Source: Kondoa malvinella
Taxonomy: Eukaryota; Basidiomycota; Agaricostilbomycetes; Agaricostilbales; Kondoaceae
Reading direction: 5' to 3'
DNA length: 64,000 bases
Assembly: GCA_039545315.1 (NCBI GenBank)
Contig: BCIM01000011.1
Location: 620,001 to 684,000, forward strand
The notes under the pieces are model-generated. The model worked only from the letters and a program-made list of their open reading frames with translations. It ran no database searches and was not told the DNA's origin. The translations under genes and the position numbers were made by a program. Shown one piece after another: positions 48,201 to 59,429 of the stretch. Positions within the stretch are counted from its first letter, which is position 1. Each line of letters starts with the position of its first letter.

Positions 48201-48212
48201 AAGCTCGACTGA
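42240..48212 (+). CDS. YCF1/MRP-like ABCC transporter, many introns, one in-frame TAG
   Basis: The start is MSGTPGLLLYSLQHSHFLCT. A TMD0 of several helices leads to TMD1 (APYQALALIILFFFGLP, LTSVLRCISAVKASAYEFA). NBD1 has Walker A GSVACGKSS (interrupted by an intron at 44752-44801), the signature ALSGGQRSRITLARC and Walker B AALILLDDP; its H-loop histidine is replaced (IMASNSVKRL), as in Ycf1. TMD2 reads LLLRLGQVFNAPATFFQQS, YIMNRFSLD and YIRSSRQLRKILSAAQ. NBD2 has GRTGSGKSSLLAALFRLYD, an odd signature ISRGTRQLLALARAL, Walker B CLDEASALLD and AHRI. More than 20 introns are required. Codon 42739-42741 is an in-frame TAG with no clean intron around it. Likely a vacuolar glutathione-conjugate pump, or a decaying copy. 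Confidence 0.72.
46377..46403. repeat. Perfect 11-bp inverted repeat (hairpin) in an ABCC intron
   Basis: The arms ATCGTCTCACA (46377-46387) and TGTGAGACGAT (46393-46403) are exact reverse complements around a 5-base loop GCTGG. The hairpin sits in what must be a roughly 100-base intron of the ABCC gene, the longest kind seen there. Confidence 0.85.
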
Positions 48213-48443
48213 TGTATCCGGCTGTAAATGCATGACGGAGCTTCTCAGAGGTCCAAAGTCGACCCTTGATAGCATTGTTCCCGTCCGGCAACCAAGTCCT
48301 CGTCTGTAGCTCAAGCGCGTTCCGAAGTTGATACGGCAGCAAGGTTAGCCTTTTCAGCCATTCAGCTGCTTCAATACGTACCAAACCTGCGACGGATAGT
48401 CAAAGATCTGTGTCGAATGCACCTGCCTTAGTGAAAAGGATGC

Positions 48444-49059
48444 ATGTTAGAGACTCGCAAACATGCTGGCATAGTCCAGTACACCTTCAAAACTGAAGCT
48501 ACCCTGTTGCGACTGCTGGTCAAGCACGTCGTCTTCATTTTGCTTCTCGCTTGGAATTGTAGCCTGTGTCTGCAAGGATGGACAGCTACTGTAGCTGGCG
48601 TATTGCTGCTGCTTTGGGTTTGGATATTGTCTAGATCGCTCGTCTCTGGTATGTCGTTCGGCAGCTATTCATGCACGTACTGACGCGCTGAGCAGAGTCT
48701 CTGCTGGTAATACAAGGTCTTGGTCTACAAATCAGTACTACAAGAGGTCTACTACTTGCGCCAGGCTATACTATCCCTATAGGCACCGAAAGCAACTTTA
48801 TCCCGCTAGATCAGATCCGCGATATATTCCTATTGGAGGGCATTACTGGGTGGACAGTCAGTAATTGGATTGCTGTTTGTGTGCAAGAGGAGCCTGGAGC
48901 AGATATCAGGCTGAAGGTGGTCTTTCAGGTATGTCGACAGACTGGTGATATCGCTTCCGGCTAATCTAGGTCGAGCAGGAACAGCTACCTGGTCTCAAGA
49001 TCATTACGCCTATCTGGAAGGACTGTAGGAAGACGTTGCTAGCCCGGGAAGTGACATGA
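48444..49059 (+). CDS. GPI15: PIG-H/GPI15 subunit of GPI-GlcNAc transferase
   Basis: The start is MLETRKHAGIVQYTFKTE. Two close membrane helices (HVVFILLLAWNCSLCL, VAGVLLLLWVWILS) are followed by the diagnostic PIG-H domain: ESLLVIQGLGLQISTTRG, FIPLDQIRDIFLLEGITGW, NWIAVCVQEEPGADI and LPGLKIITPIWKDCRK. Introns near 48650-48695 and 48930-48979 keep the frame. Gpi15 is part of the complex that starts GPI-anchor synthesis by moving GlcNAc to phosphatidylinositol on the cytosolic face of the ER. The length of about 170 residues matches the family. It lies in tandem downstream of the ABCC gene, 231 bases after its stop. Confidence 0.9.
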
Positions 49060-50150
49060 TGTGATAATGCCAAAATGTACGCTTGTTCAAGCCTGCTTCT
49101 CGCTGCTTCACAATGCTAATTGATCTGAATAGACTTCCGCCTCTGATGCCCTGCTCCATCGAACGATGCCGCCTCTGCTTCGCCAGGGTACGCTGTTCTG
49201 CCAATCCCCATTCTTCAAGCTAATCTCAATCATCCCCTTCCACACTAGAGCTTTTCCAATGGCTCATCCGCAATCTTACTGCACTCTATAGAGGTCATCC
49301 CATCAGCACTGCGCCGACACAGGGTCGATCCAACGAACCGATCTTTGTTTCAAGCGGTGATTGAGGCGCTAAGCAGAAGAAGCCTGTTTAGATAACAATG
49401 AGCCCTGTATTTGATCAAGTAGCGTCCAGATGTGCCTAGCTGCTGCATGTACGCAAAGAGTTTCGTCGTCTCCATTTGGACCTGTCCACCAAGTTCAATC
49501 CCGTTCCATCAGCTCATGCGAGACTACCAACCTCCGTACACTGCCCAGCTCCAGGCTCCCCTCTTTGCTTAACACATAAAGTAGACTATGCACGCTTTCC
49601 GCCATCAGCGATCGCTCTTTCAATTCGAAATGAGGACGAACCGATTGTGCTCCTCGCTCGCTGTCGAATGTTAAGGTAGAGCCTGATTTAAAGGTCTGAG
49701 AGAGGTATTTCTTGATCTCGGTCTGCACTGGCGTTTCTTTATTCGACATGGTTGGTTCTGGGCAGCCATGTCCGTTGTTGAACTCAGTCGTCATATACGC
49801 TTTCTCTCCGCTGCCTATTCTGCTGATGCAAGGTGTACCGCGACACATCACGAAGCGTCTCCTTCATTTCGCCGAACGCCTTGCTTTCAAGGACGAGACT
49901 ACCTACTCGGATGATTAGACGTCTCCTGCTCTCTCTCTTTGCTATTCTATTGCTATCGAATCTTCTTGTTCGATGCTAGACTTTGCTAGCTCTGTCCAAG
50001 TACTCATTCTATACCTATTGGCATGCTTTCTACTTGTACAAGAGGGATGCATTGCATATTCCGCCTGTCTCTACTTCTTGGGACCTCCGTGTTGTTGCGC
50101 ATGCTGCTTTCCAGCCACATTGAAAGGTTTGAACTCTGTCAGAACCTGGG
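49060..50150. other. Gene-poor stretch
   Basis: About 1.1 kb with no gene I can support well. Short frames on both strands compete, and the only one of interest, on the minus strand at 49495-49748, is listed separately. Pyrimidine-rich runs (CTCTCTCTTTGC near 49930) are the only composition signal. No RNA gene, repeat or mobile-element remnant recognised. Confidence 0.45.
49495..49748 (-). CDS. Candidate small protein, weak support
   Basis: An ATG-led minus-strand frame starts MSNKETPVQTEIKKYLSQTF and continues KSGSTLTFDSERGAQSV, PHFELKERSLMAESVHSL and LLYVLSKEGSLELGSV. Charged and helical, with amino-acid use that looks protein-like. A second block just upstream in another frame (around 49780-49900, reading SLVLESKAFGEMKETLRD) could be a preceding exon, joined by a short intron. 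The first residues vaguely recall BolA-family N-termini, but the required histidine-bearing core is absent. Could be an exon of an unresolved gene or noncoding. Confidence 0.25.
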
Positions 50151-50753
50151 TTATGTCCCATCAGCGCGCGTCAGACCGCCTAAAGCTGTTTTACCGACAC
50201 CTAGATTATTAGGCCCAACCTCGGGTGTTGGTGGCCTGTCGTGAAGAAGTGTAGGATTACCCATCTTTGGTGCATGCATAGGACTGGTCACAGGCGGGGC
50301 CAGATGACCGCGACTTGGCATGGCAGGCTTTGAGGCGACGGGCAAATTGTCGTTCGAGACAGGGACCTCGGTGCGCTGGTTCGGAGTTAGCATTACTTAT
50401 CAAGTCCTGGACTCTTACGCACCGGAGGAGAATGACCGAAAGGCTTGGCTCGACTCTAAGATGGCCTGATCAGTTTCGATAATGATAGGATGTCATTTGC
50501 CTACTAGTCGTGGGTTGGACGGTTGGACAAACTTGTTGCCTACCTTGCGTGGAATTTCAGTGGTCTATTGACTGTCTTAGTCTTTCAACAATAGGGAAGA
50601 TCATGAAAGTACCGAAGATTGTGCAAAACCTGTCGTCAATTTGTCTTTCCAGCCTGCATCATTGCCCGTCATAGGCACCTTGTGTTCTTCGCAAGTCATG
50701 CTGTCTTGGCCGCCCGAAGACGGATGGGTAGCTGCTCTCTTGAAAATGTACAT
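50151..50753 (-). CDS. Unknown small proline-rich protein, four exons
   Basis: Exons 50753-50613, 50564-50544 (21 nt), 50455-50423 (33 nt) and 50375-50151 all join in phase 0, separated by introns of 48, 88 and 47 bases. The product is about 139 residues, starting MYIFKRAATHPSSGGQDSM, then KVPMTGNDAGWKDKLTTGF, TTEIPRKSRAKPFGHSPP and a Pro/Ala-rich disordered tail (RGHLAPPVTSPMHAPKMGN). No signal peptide or domain. The consistent phases and composition argue for a real gene; function unknown. The long second intron could hide another small exon. Confidence 0.55.
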
Positions 50754-51371
50754 ATTCTGATATGCCGAGACAGAGGGGCTAGCAGGGTGCAATCTGATGG
50801 CTTAAAGGTGAGGGAAGGAAGGATGATAGTATGGGAATGAGAGCAAAGAGCGAACGACAGATGAAGCCAAGCGGAGCCGGCAAGCTGAGATGAGCCTACT
50901 GAAACAAGAGTAGGCCTTCGAGTCATTCCGAGCCCTTGAAGGATTCTTTGGACGAGGTGATAAGCCGGATCTGCGTGAGGTAGACGAAAGAAATCTAGTT
51001 AACAGCGCAAGAATGATAGAACGATGACAGGACAAGGATGTTTCGTCGAACGCGGCAGAAGCAGATCGAAGCGGAACTACATAAGGTCGAGAGCATAGCA
51101 TAAATAAGAAGGCAGTATTCCATGACGAAGACAGCAGCCTGAACAGCAACCAAGCGGACCTGAGTAAAGCAAGAAACGGGCGAAGAGAATAGGGATTGTA
51201 CAGAGAAGCAGTCCTGACAGCAGAGCCTTGCAGCACTGATTGACATACACGACATTCTGATAGGCTAGACCGCATACGGTAGAGCTGACCTTGGGGCTTG
51301 ACCGTCAGCTGTGGCTGCTCACCGCAGAGATGCAGGAAAAAATTGAAAACCTTTCTCCCAGACAACAAACG
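50754..51371. other. Gene-poor stretch upstream of HAS1
   Basis: About 620 bases. An unbroken 188-codon minus frame (50802-51368) is present, but it is Ser/Leu/Arg-rich, has no introns, no motif, and its opposite strand is purine-rich. It is treated as noncoding leader sequence between divergent genes. Confidence 0.4.
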
Positions 51372-53514
51372 ATGGCGAGTGACAAGGCAGCAAGCAAGAG
51401 ACCTGCCAAAGACTCTATTCCAAGCGGGGATGCAGCGAAAAAGCGAAAACGCAAGCGTTCTGGGACTTCAGCGCCTACACCGAATACATCTGTCGTAGCG
51501 GATGGGCTCGAACCAGAGGCCGTTGAACAAGCTTTTGCACAACAGGAAGCTGTAGAAGAGGACGAACAACCTGTTGCCAGCACATCTCAAGCTGCTATTC
51601 ACCCAGACAGGCAACAAGCCATAACCGCACCTGTGTTGGACGGCGCAACAGCTGAAGAGTCTTTAGAAGCCTTTTCTTCCGCTCTAGCAGCTCAACATGC
51701 TCCTTCTTCAAATACCCCTGCAAATGTTGATCTCTCCTTCGAGTCTATTGATTTCACACCTCACTCGAAAAAAGCGATAGAAGATTTGGGCTTCAAGCAA
51801 ATGACCGAGATTCAAGCTCGTTGTATACCACCGCTCATGGCTGGCAAAGACGTGCTTGGAGCAGCCAAGACTGGTTCGGGCAAAACGCTCGCCTTTCTTT
51901 TGCCTGCGATAGAAATGTTGAGCAAACTTAAATTCAAGCCGAGAAACGGTCAGTAGCGCTGTATGCATGTATCAGCATATGCTGATGTGGCATGGTGTTG
52001 CTCCCTGACAGGCACCGGAGCCATTGTCATTGCGCCAACTCGAGAACTCGCCCTGCAGACCTTCGGCGTGGCCAAAGAGCTGTGCAAACATCACCATCAA
52101 ACTTTTGCTATCGTCATGGGTGGTGCAAACAGGAAGAGTGAAGTCGAAAAGCTGCTCAAGGGCGTCAATCTACTAATTGCTACTCCTGGTCGTCTGCTGG
52201 ATCATCTGGAGAATACAAAAGGCTTCGTGTTTGACAACCTTAAGGCGTTGATCATTGATGAAGCGGATCGGATATTGGAGATTGGGTTCGAGGAGGAAAT
52301 GCGAAAGATTATTCACATTCTGCCTTCAGGTACGTGCTGGCAGATCTGGTCTTTTGACCTGTATTCATGCTGTTCTCGTACAGAGAATCGTCAGACTATG
52401 CTCTTCTCTGCTACTCAGACTACCAAAGTCGCCGACCTCGCTCGTATCTCCCTCCGACCTGGTCCGCTATACATCAACGTCGACTCGCACAAGGAGACAT
52501 CTACTGCAGAAGGTCTGGAACAAGGCTATGTCGTCTGTGAATCGGATAAACGCTTCCTTCTGCTTTTCACTTTCCTAAAGAAGAACCTTGGCAAGAAGAT
52601 TATCGTCTTTTTTTCAAGCTGCAATAGTGTCAAGTACCATGGCGAGCTATTGAATTATGTTGATGTGCCTGTATTGGATTTACATGTCAGTCTGTACCTC
52701 TTGATGCAGTCGAGCATTGCTCACCGGAGGTTGATACTGACAGGGCAAGCAAAAGCAGCAAAAGCGCACCAACACTTTCTTCGAGTTCATCAACGCGCCT
52801 TCCGGCATCCTACTGTGCACAGACGTCGCCGCCAGAGGTCTCGATATCCCATCTGTAGACTGGATCATTCAATTCGACCCACCTGATGATCCACGCGATT
52901 ACATTCATCGTGTCGGTCGAACAGCTCGTGCGGGGCGCAAGGGCAAATCACTCCTTTTCCTCTTGCCTTCTGAACTTGGGTTCTTGCGATTCTTAAAAGT
53001 CGCGAAAGTGCCATTGAATGAGTATTCGTTCCCCAACAACAAGATTGCAAACGTTCAATCTCAGGTTCGTCCATTTCCTTCTCTGCCCGTGACTCATACT
53101 CAGAAGTCATGCAGTTGGAGAAGCTCATATCGAAGAACTACTACCTGCATCAATCTGCTCGGGATGGTTATCGAGCTTACATCCAATCATACGCCTCATA
53201 CTCGCTCAAGAAGATTTTCAACGTCCATGATTTGGATCTAGCTAAAGTCGCACGGGCCTTCGGTTTCAGCGTACCACCCGCTGTCAATATTCGTACGTCT
53301 TTTGATTGACCGAATTGATCGAGCTGATTGAGGTATAGCTGGATCGCACGCGAGGACGCAAGCGATAGAGAATGGATCTGCTGATGAAGAAGACGAGGAT
53401 GGGCGAACGATCAAGAAGGTTCGTGGGAGGAAAGAAAAGGAACGACAGAGGGATGGAAGGAAAGTTGGTAAGGACAAGTATAAAGGTCCGCAAGTGAAGA
53501 CGAGGTATTCTTAG
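51372..53514 (+). CDS. HAS1: HAS1 DEAD-box RNA helicase
   Basis: The start is [20 protein letters not shown] charged N-terminal extension leads to [19 protein letters not shown] and the helicase core: Q motif GFKQMTEIQ, motif [11 protein letters not shown], Ia APTRELA, Ib TPGR, motif [12 protein letters not shown], motif [27 protein letters not shown] and [12 protein letters not shown]. The C-terminal block [20 protein letters not shown] is typical of Has1. The basic tail ends [17 protein letters not shown]. Has1 is a nucleolar helicase for 18S and 27S pre-rRNA and works with the same processome as Utp23. Introns are about 51952-52011, 52330-52381, 52687-52741, 53064-53108 and 53293-53337. 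The first contains a perfect 16-bp palindrome. Confidence 0.95.
51971..51986. repeat. 16-bp perfect palindrome in HAS1 intron 1
   Basis: ATCAGCATATGCTGAT is its own reverse complement and lies inside the first intron of HAS1. It could form a short stem, or be chance. Confidence 0.8.
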
Positions 53515-53784
53515 GGTCTTGCTATAGAGGGCGCATTGGATTCCTGTATTCTATCGCAGTGTCTCGATATTTTGTGCACCTGCTTTTTCTTCCGCGCCGT
53601 CATTCGAGATATTTGCATTCGTCTGAGTAACACTTCAGATATCTGCGAGCTACGGCTAATTTAGCCTTGGCATACCCATACTGTTCAGCGGCTTGACAGC
53701 GTTGCTGTTGAACAATACCCGTTTTGGGGCAACTCCTACTTGACATCTATCTGCAAAAGCTCGATAACGCAACCGAACGGCAAT

Positions 53785-55688
53785 ATGACCTCTCAAGAGC
53801 CATATGAAGCGCCTACTGGTCGACTTCAGTCATGCGATCCTTCCATCGCTGCAGGGGAGAAATTCGACATTGTCATTATTGGAGCAGGCATCGTTGGCTG
53901 CGCGCTCGCCTACGGTCTAGGGCAATCAGGCCGTCGTGTTCTTCTACTTGAACGAGATCTGTCTGTGCCAGATCGCATTGTGGGCGAACTGCTGCAACCT
54001 GCTGGGTGCATTGCTCTCGCCAAATTAGGCATGCTGGACTGTTTGGATCGGATAGACTCGAGAGTCTGTAGAGGCTATCAGGTGTATTGGGGAGCAAAGG
54101 ATGTGCCTATACCGTATCCTCACTGGCCTGAAAACGTCCAAGTCGCTTTCGGCGAAGATGGCAAATCTGGCACGACTGGACCAGATGCTGCTTTCAATAA
54201 TCAGGCAGAAGGCAGATCATTCCATCATGGTCACTTTGTCGATGCTTTGCGCAAGAAGGCCGTCACTTGCCCGAATGTCACCCTTGTCGAAGGCACGGCG
54301 ACCGACTTGATTCGATCTGAAGTTCAACCTCGTCAGTACATTGGCGTCAAGACGAACCCTTCAGCGAAAGCGATATACGACACACCTTCTTCCGGTTCTA
54401 CTCCACCTGCTTCAATTGACCTCAAAGCACCTCTGACCCTTATCATCGATGGCTATGCGTCTAAATTCCGCAAGATGATCCTTCCACAAGCCGCTCCTAC
54501 ACCTATCGTCCGATCCAACTTTGTTGCCTTGCTATTGAAAGACGCAGACTTACCGGCGCCTGGTCATGGTCACGTCATCCTGAAGGACGATACTGCGCTT
54601 TCAGCAGAAGCTTCAGCTTCATCTGGCAAAGGCGGGCCTGTGCTTGTCTATCAGCTATCCAAGCACGACACAAGAATGCTGGTAGATGTACCTGGTGCCA
54701 AACTACCTTCGATAGGCAATGGCGATCTACAGGTATGTCCTTTCTTTTCTCGACTTACATCATGCTGACATTAAACAGAAACATCTTCAAACTCACGTAC
54801 TTCCATGTCTACCATCGAAACTCGTCTCAGCTTTCAACGCCGCCATCTCGCCCGAATCACTCAGCAGCACTGAAGGTCGACTTCGCTCCATGCCAAATTC
54901 AGTCTTGCCCGCCTACCCACAACATCAGATCCCAACATCACACGGCTGTCTCCTCGTCGGCGATGCGTTGAACATGCGACATCCACTTACAGGCGGAGGC
55001 ATGACTGTTGGCTTGAACGATGCTGTTATTCTCACTGATCTCTTTGGCGCATCAAGAGCGAAACCAATCGATTTCGTTAGTGGGAAAGAAGAGGGCTTGT
55101 TGAATGATGATGAGCAGGATTGGGTCAATGGTCAAGTTAGGGAAGCGGCTGAGACTTGGTTCTGGAAGAGAAAGCCTTTGAGTGGGACGATCAATGTGCT
55201 CGCTCAGGCCCTGTATTCTCTCTTTGGCGCGGACGGTGCGTTCTAATTTCTGGTACCAAGGATTCGCTGACGGTTTGGGCAGATGATAACCTGGAAGTGC
55301 TCAAGATGGGTTGTTTCAAGTACTTTGAAAAGGGTGGAAGATGCGTAGAAGACCCAGTCTCTTTCCTTTCTGGGTTAGTCAAAGTCCTAACCGATGCGAA
55401 GTAAGCTAACCTATGAACAGATTGAAACCATCTCAAGCCCTACTCATGTACCATTTCTTTGCCGTCGCTTTTTACTCTATCTACCTCATGTTCACTATGC
55501 CTCGATCCGGGCAAAAGCACGCTCCAAGTCCATTGGAGTACCCTGCGCTGGTTTACCGGTCGTTCTCGATTGTGAGTGTCTGCCGTTAGTGTGCCGAACT
55601 TTGGCTGACGCTCGTTCAGCTGTATACGGCCTGTGTCGTCTTTCTGCCTACTATCTGGGCAGAGTCTGGCTTCAGGCAGGTTGCATAG
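53785..55688 (+). CDS. ERG1: Squalene monooxygenase (squalene epoxidase)
   Basis: The ATG at 53785 gives MTSQEPYEAPTGRLQSCD. The FAD-binding Rossmann motif is FDIVIIGAGIVGCALAYGLG; LLLERDLSVPDRIVGELLQP follows, with the GELLQPGG-like block typical of Erg1. The second FAD site is LLVGDALNMRHPLTGGGMTV, with NDAVIL after it. The C-terminus has one membrane helix (ALLMYHFFAVAFYSIYLMF) and ends WAESGFRQVA. Introns are about 54733-54778, 55236-55282, 55376-55420 and 55571-55619. Erg1 oxidises squalene to 2,3-oxidosqualene at the ER using FAD, NADPH and O2; it is the first oxygen-dependent step of ergosterol synthesis and the terbinafine target. The upstream open frame to 53740 has no ATG. Confidence 0.95.
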
Positions 55689-55802
55689 GGTTTGCCTGCG
55701 TATAGGATTATGTACTTAATAGGCTGCTGATTGCTATTTATTATCTCGTTGACTTTCGATATGGGCGTGATCACGAAATCTGATACGGTCCCTGTGACCG
55801 AT

Positions 55803-55886
55803 ATTTATCACAGAAGATACTGTCGCAATACAATTCGAACCATTTATCACAGGCACCAAACCCTTTAAACCCTTCAAACCCTCAAA
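55803..55886. repeat. Direct repeat and degenerate tandem repeat at a 3' end
   Basis: ATTTATCACAG occurs twice, at 55803-55813 and 55842-55852. Right after it, about four imperfect copies of an AAACCCTT-type unit run from about 55859 to 55886 and contain the MFS stop codon. Confidence 0.7.
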
Positions 55887-58388
55887 CCTTCCTTGTCCAC
55901 CTTGTCACCCTCTTCCTCTTTCCTGCGTACATTCTCTACTTTCTCCACCGTCGCATCAATAGTATTGGTCAGCCTAGCTTTGACCTTGCTATTGTCCAAG
56001 CACAACATACTGTCAAAGACTTGTCAATCGTAAAGTAAGCAGAGACGGGAAGAGAAGCTTACGCGATGAGACCCAGACCAGCAGCGGGAATGACGGTTGC
56101 CCAAGCAATTCTGAAGGCTGCCGCGTATGTCTCACGCGTGATGGGCGTTATCAAGGCAATGATTGCAGGAGTGATGCCAGGAATGCTGAAAACATGCATC
56201 AGCGAAAGGACATGGCGACAGACTCTGTCTCACTTTGAGATAGCTACAGGACTTGCTGTTCTGAAAGCGGCGACGAGCGCACCAGCTGATGATTGAGGCA
56301 ACCCATTGCTGACAGCCACTGGAATGATCGCCGGACCAAGGTTGCGCGTCATACGCTGAGAGATCTGAGAGCCCATGACAGCCGAGCCCTACAACAAAGG
56401 TAAGCTTGAGGACGATTGCTTTGAGAAGAATTGTACAAATGCTCCGCCGACCCCACGAATAGTCAAGGCCAAAGAAGAGGCTGTTGCTATAAGGTTGGCA
56501 GGTGCAGTGCATTGGATTACCTGCAAGGATGACTCAGTATATGCGCACGATAAGTAGAGCATCGAGTTACGATATTCAAAGCAATCAGTTGAGGACACAT
56601 GCCAATTGATGACAAAATGATGAACCCGATGCTGTTGATGCTGTCTTCAACTCCGGCCGTGGCGAAGCAGCACATTGCGATCAGGAAAGCCATATAAGCA
56701 AAGGACAGCAGCCACTTGACGTCCTTGAACTTCGTGACGATCAAAACAATTGGGAAGATGAGGAAGACGTTCATGGCAGAGAAGATAAACTTCCTGACGC
56801 CAATGTAGAAGGGTCTGTAGCAAGGCGCAGTCAGTCACAAGGACTAGAAGGATATTAGCTTTACTCACCGAGTTTCCCAACCCACATCTGTGCAATTGAT
56901 CAGCCAACATCACAACGCGTGTATGGGTTATTGTTTACATCTCGTGTTCTGAGGGAAGTAGACGGCAACACCGGAGAAGTACACTGGTGTGAAGATTAGC
57001 AATGGCACTCTTGACCAGATAGGGCACGCACGCCATCCTTCCATGAAAAAGCAGAAAATAGCAATGGAGAAATTACGTGGGGCAAGCTTAAAGAGATCGT
57101 GATGGAACTATCAGACACACGTCAGTGACGGGCATTGAAATGTTGTAAGGGATCCTTACTAGACCATCGTTACGGATGTAACCTTCGTACCATATGGCGA
57201 TGAAGAGGCAGACAAGACCACCAGTCAACGGTCCATAGAAGTATGCTGATTCAAAGCCAAGAGAAGAGCCATAATTGAGGCCCACAATGATCAGGGAACT
57301 ATAGATTCCGAAGTCAAAATACGACAGCGAATGTCACTAGATACTCACACGCAACCGGTAACCAGCAAAGAACCAATGACATCGCACTCGTGTAAGATCT
57401 GTTTCCAGCTCTTCACACTGCCGGGACGCGGGGGTGGGTTGTAGAAAGCCAATGTTCCGAGAGACGAGACGGCAAAGAGCGCTGCGGTCATGTAGTAGAA
57501 ATTGCGCCAACCATCTGCCGCTTGTCCAACCATAGCACCACTGCCGAGTGCTGCGATTGCACCAGCTGCCGATCCGGATAACTGGACGACTGATTGTGCA
57601 TAAGCGCGATATTTGGCTGGCAAGACCTCTGATTGCAACAGCAGTGTTAGATCGTCACAATTAGTCTAGAAAGGAGCATACCTGATGGCACGGAAACGTT
57701 GAGACCGACCGGTGCAGTCGCTAGACCAATGAGGACCGCTCCACCGATTAATGTGTTCCTGAAAGGCTCATTAGGACAATTGACAGCGAAATAGATGGGC
57801 ACTCACATGCTACCAGCTCTAGACGCAATCACAGCTCCAACGACACCGAATAGCGGCATGATGGTTATGATCCACTTTCGGCCAACTTCATCTGACAATC
57901 TTCCTAGTATCGGTGCCAAACAAGCTTGAGCAATCACCCTATCTAGCTATCAGTCAGGGGCTAGAGACTAGGTTGCACACCTACGGGGCCTGCAGCACCC
58001 ATCCAGAAAGATCTGCTCTGCCAAGATCCGAGATAACTGTTTGTGCGAGAAAAGTATGTATCAGCGAATAATTGCGACGGAAGTCAGCTCAACGGACGAA
58101 ATGATATGATATTCGCCGGGCCCGTCACAGCAACCAGCTGAGTAAGGATAGTGATGAAACAAGCCTAGTGACGACATCAGACGCGTTTGGATACCCTGAA
58201 AAGGCAAAACTCACGAAGAAGCACGCAGCGAAAGACCTCCAGGTCAATTTCACGAAAGCTCCATCGACGTTCGACGCGGCTGCTGCAAGTTGGGCTTTGT
58301 GAGCCTTCGAAGAATCGAGCGAAGGAAGCGCATGTTCTTCATGAAAGGCTTCTGTCTTCTCCAAAGAAGGGCTTCCAGGGGCAGCCAT
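55874..58388 (-). CDS. MFS transporter, TRI12-like fungal exporter
   Basis: The start at 58388 gives MAAPGSPSLEKTEAFHEEH. A cytosolic N-terminus is followed by about 12-14 helices over many exons. Landmarks: FAACFFVSFAFSGYPNASDV, YRAYAQSVVQLSGSAAGAIA, GWRNFYYMTAALFAVSSLG, then LAFYNPPPRPGSVKSWKQ, ending a helix before a cytosolic loop. Next are GLNYGSSLGFESAYFYGPL, NVFLIFPIVLIVTKFKDVKW and a C-terminal FRTASPVAISKSIPG. The WRNFYYM and FYNPPPR blocks are typical of the TRI12/siderophore-type branch of fungal MFS proteins, which export toxic or secondary metabolites in exchange for protons. No biosynthetic cluster is nearby; substrate unknown. Stop at 55874. Many intron edges not resolved individually. 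Confidence 0.82.
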
Positions 58389-59429
58389 TGATGAATAGCT
58401 TTGGTAGAGCTTGAAAGAAGCAGAGCTGAGCTAGGTTCACTGCAGGAATTGTCGGTTGTAAATTTAGGCCCGCGGTGGGTTGCCAAGGAATTACGGAGCT
58501 CCCGAGAGCCCCGCATCATGTAGCTAGAATCGTTGATCCTCACTTCTGTGTAGGCGTTTGGACAGGTCTGGACCAGCCAGAAGCCACATTCCTAGCAAGT
58601 CATGAACTCGGACAAAAGAAAACTGCTGAGAATTGCCGATACAAGAGAGAAGGCATGGATCTGGGAGACAGACTATAATAAGGACATCCAGACGAGATGC
58701 TCGCATAGCTTAGCCTCCCGACGGATATGGCAGTAGAACTGTTGAACAGGCCAGGCCTTCGAAGTGAGCTCTTCGGAACATTCACCAAGTGATCGATTCG
58801 CAACGCAAGTCCTTGAAGCAACCTTCTGCCGTAAGAGCACAGCTAGAGAGAGTCTTCGCCAATCGCGATAGCGTGCAAAAGATAAAACAGGAAGGCGAAA
58901 CATGAATTTTCAGCTGGAGGTCTATCGGAATAATCTCTTCGATCACCACGCAGCTATTGATGGGACGCTTTGCTGTGGCATTCTCTTCTTTCGCAAGACA
59001 CGCTATTTGACAGGAGCGCCTTTCTTCATGACCTCGTTGCTTACAATTACACGGCTCATTTTCAAAATTCTGGGACTTTGCTGCCGGCACTCTGCCATAC
59101 CGCATTTGCTGTCCATACATCGCTAGCCTCAGCAGCTTGCTTTTGCTAGTCTGAATCTCTGTCGCGTACTTTCCGTATTCCTTTATTCTGATTCTTCGAG
59201 CGGTGGACCAGAATCTGTTTCAAAGTAACGGATCGAGACTTGTTATCACGACACTGCTGTCTTACTCGCTCTGCTTGCTGCTTGCTGCTCTGCTCGCCTC
59301 ATCTTAGGCTGAGAAGCCTTTGCGACTTGGCGTCTCTTTCTTTCCCTTTGTCCATATCGATTGACCTCAGCGCGAAGGCTTCCAATTCTCACTTCATTCC
59401 GAACCACCTTTCAGCTTTAAATCCATATC
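58389..59429. other. Divergent promoter region, about 1 kb
   Basis: No convincing coding frame on either strand. A string of CTGCTTGCTGCTTGCTGCTC (59265-59290) and a pyrimidine-rich block before the next start stand out. Long for this compact window, so a regulated promoter of the MFS gene or an unseen noncoding RNA is possible. Confidence 0.4.

Noticed and set aside
49480..49500. tRNA T-arm-like GTTCAATCC
   Set aside because: No acceptor, D-arm or anticodon stem could be paired upstream.
49495..49748. BolA-like protein
   Set aside because: Only the first few residues resemble BolA; the core with ETHF and the RHR motif is absent in all frames nearby.
50802..51368. 188-codon uninterrupted minus-strand frame
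   Set aside because: Ser/Leu/Arg-rich, no motif, no introns in an intron-rich genome, no ATG-led protein-like start; taken as chance.
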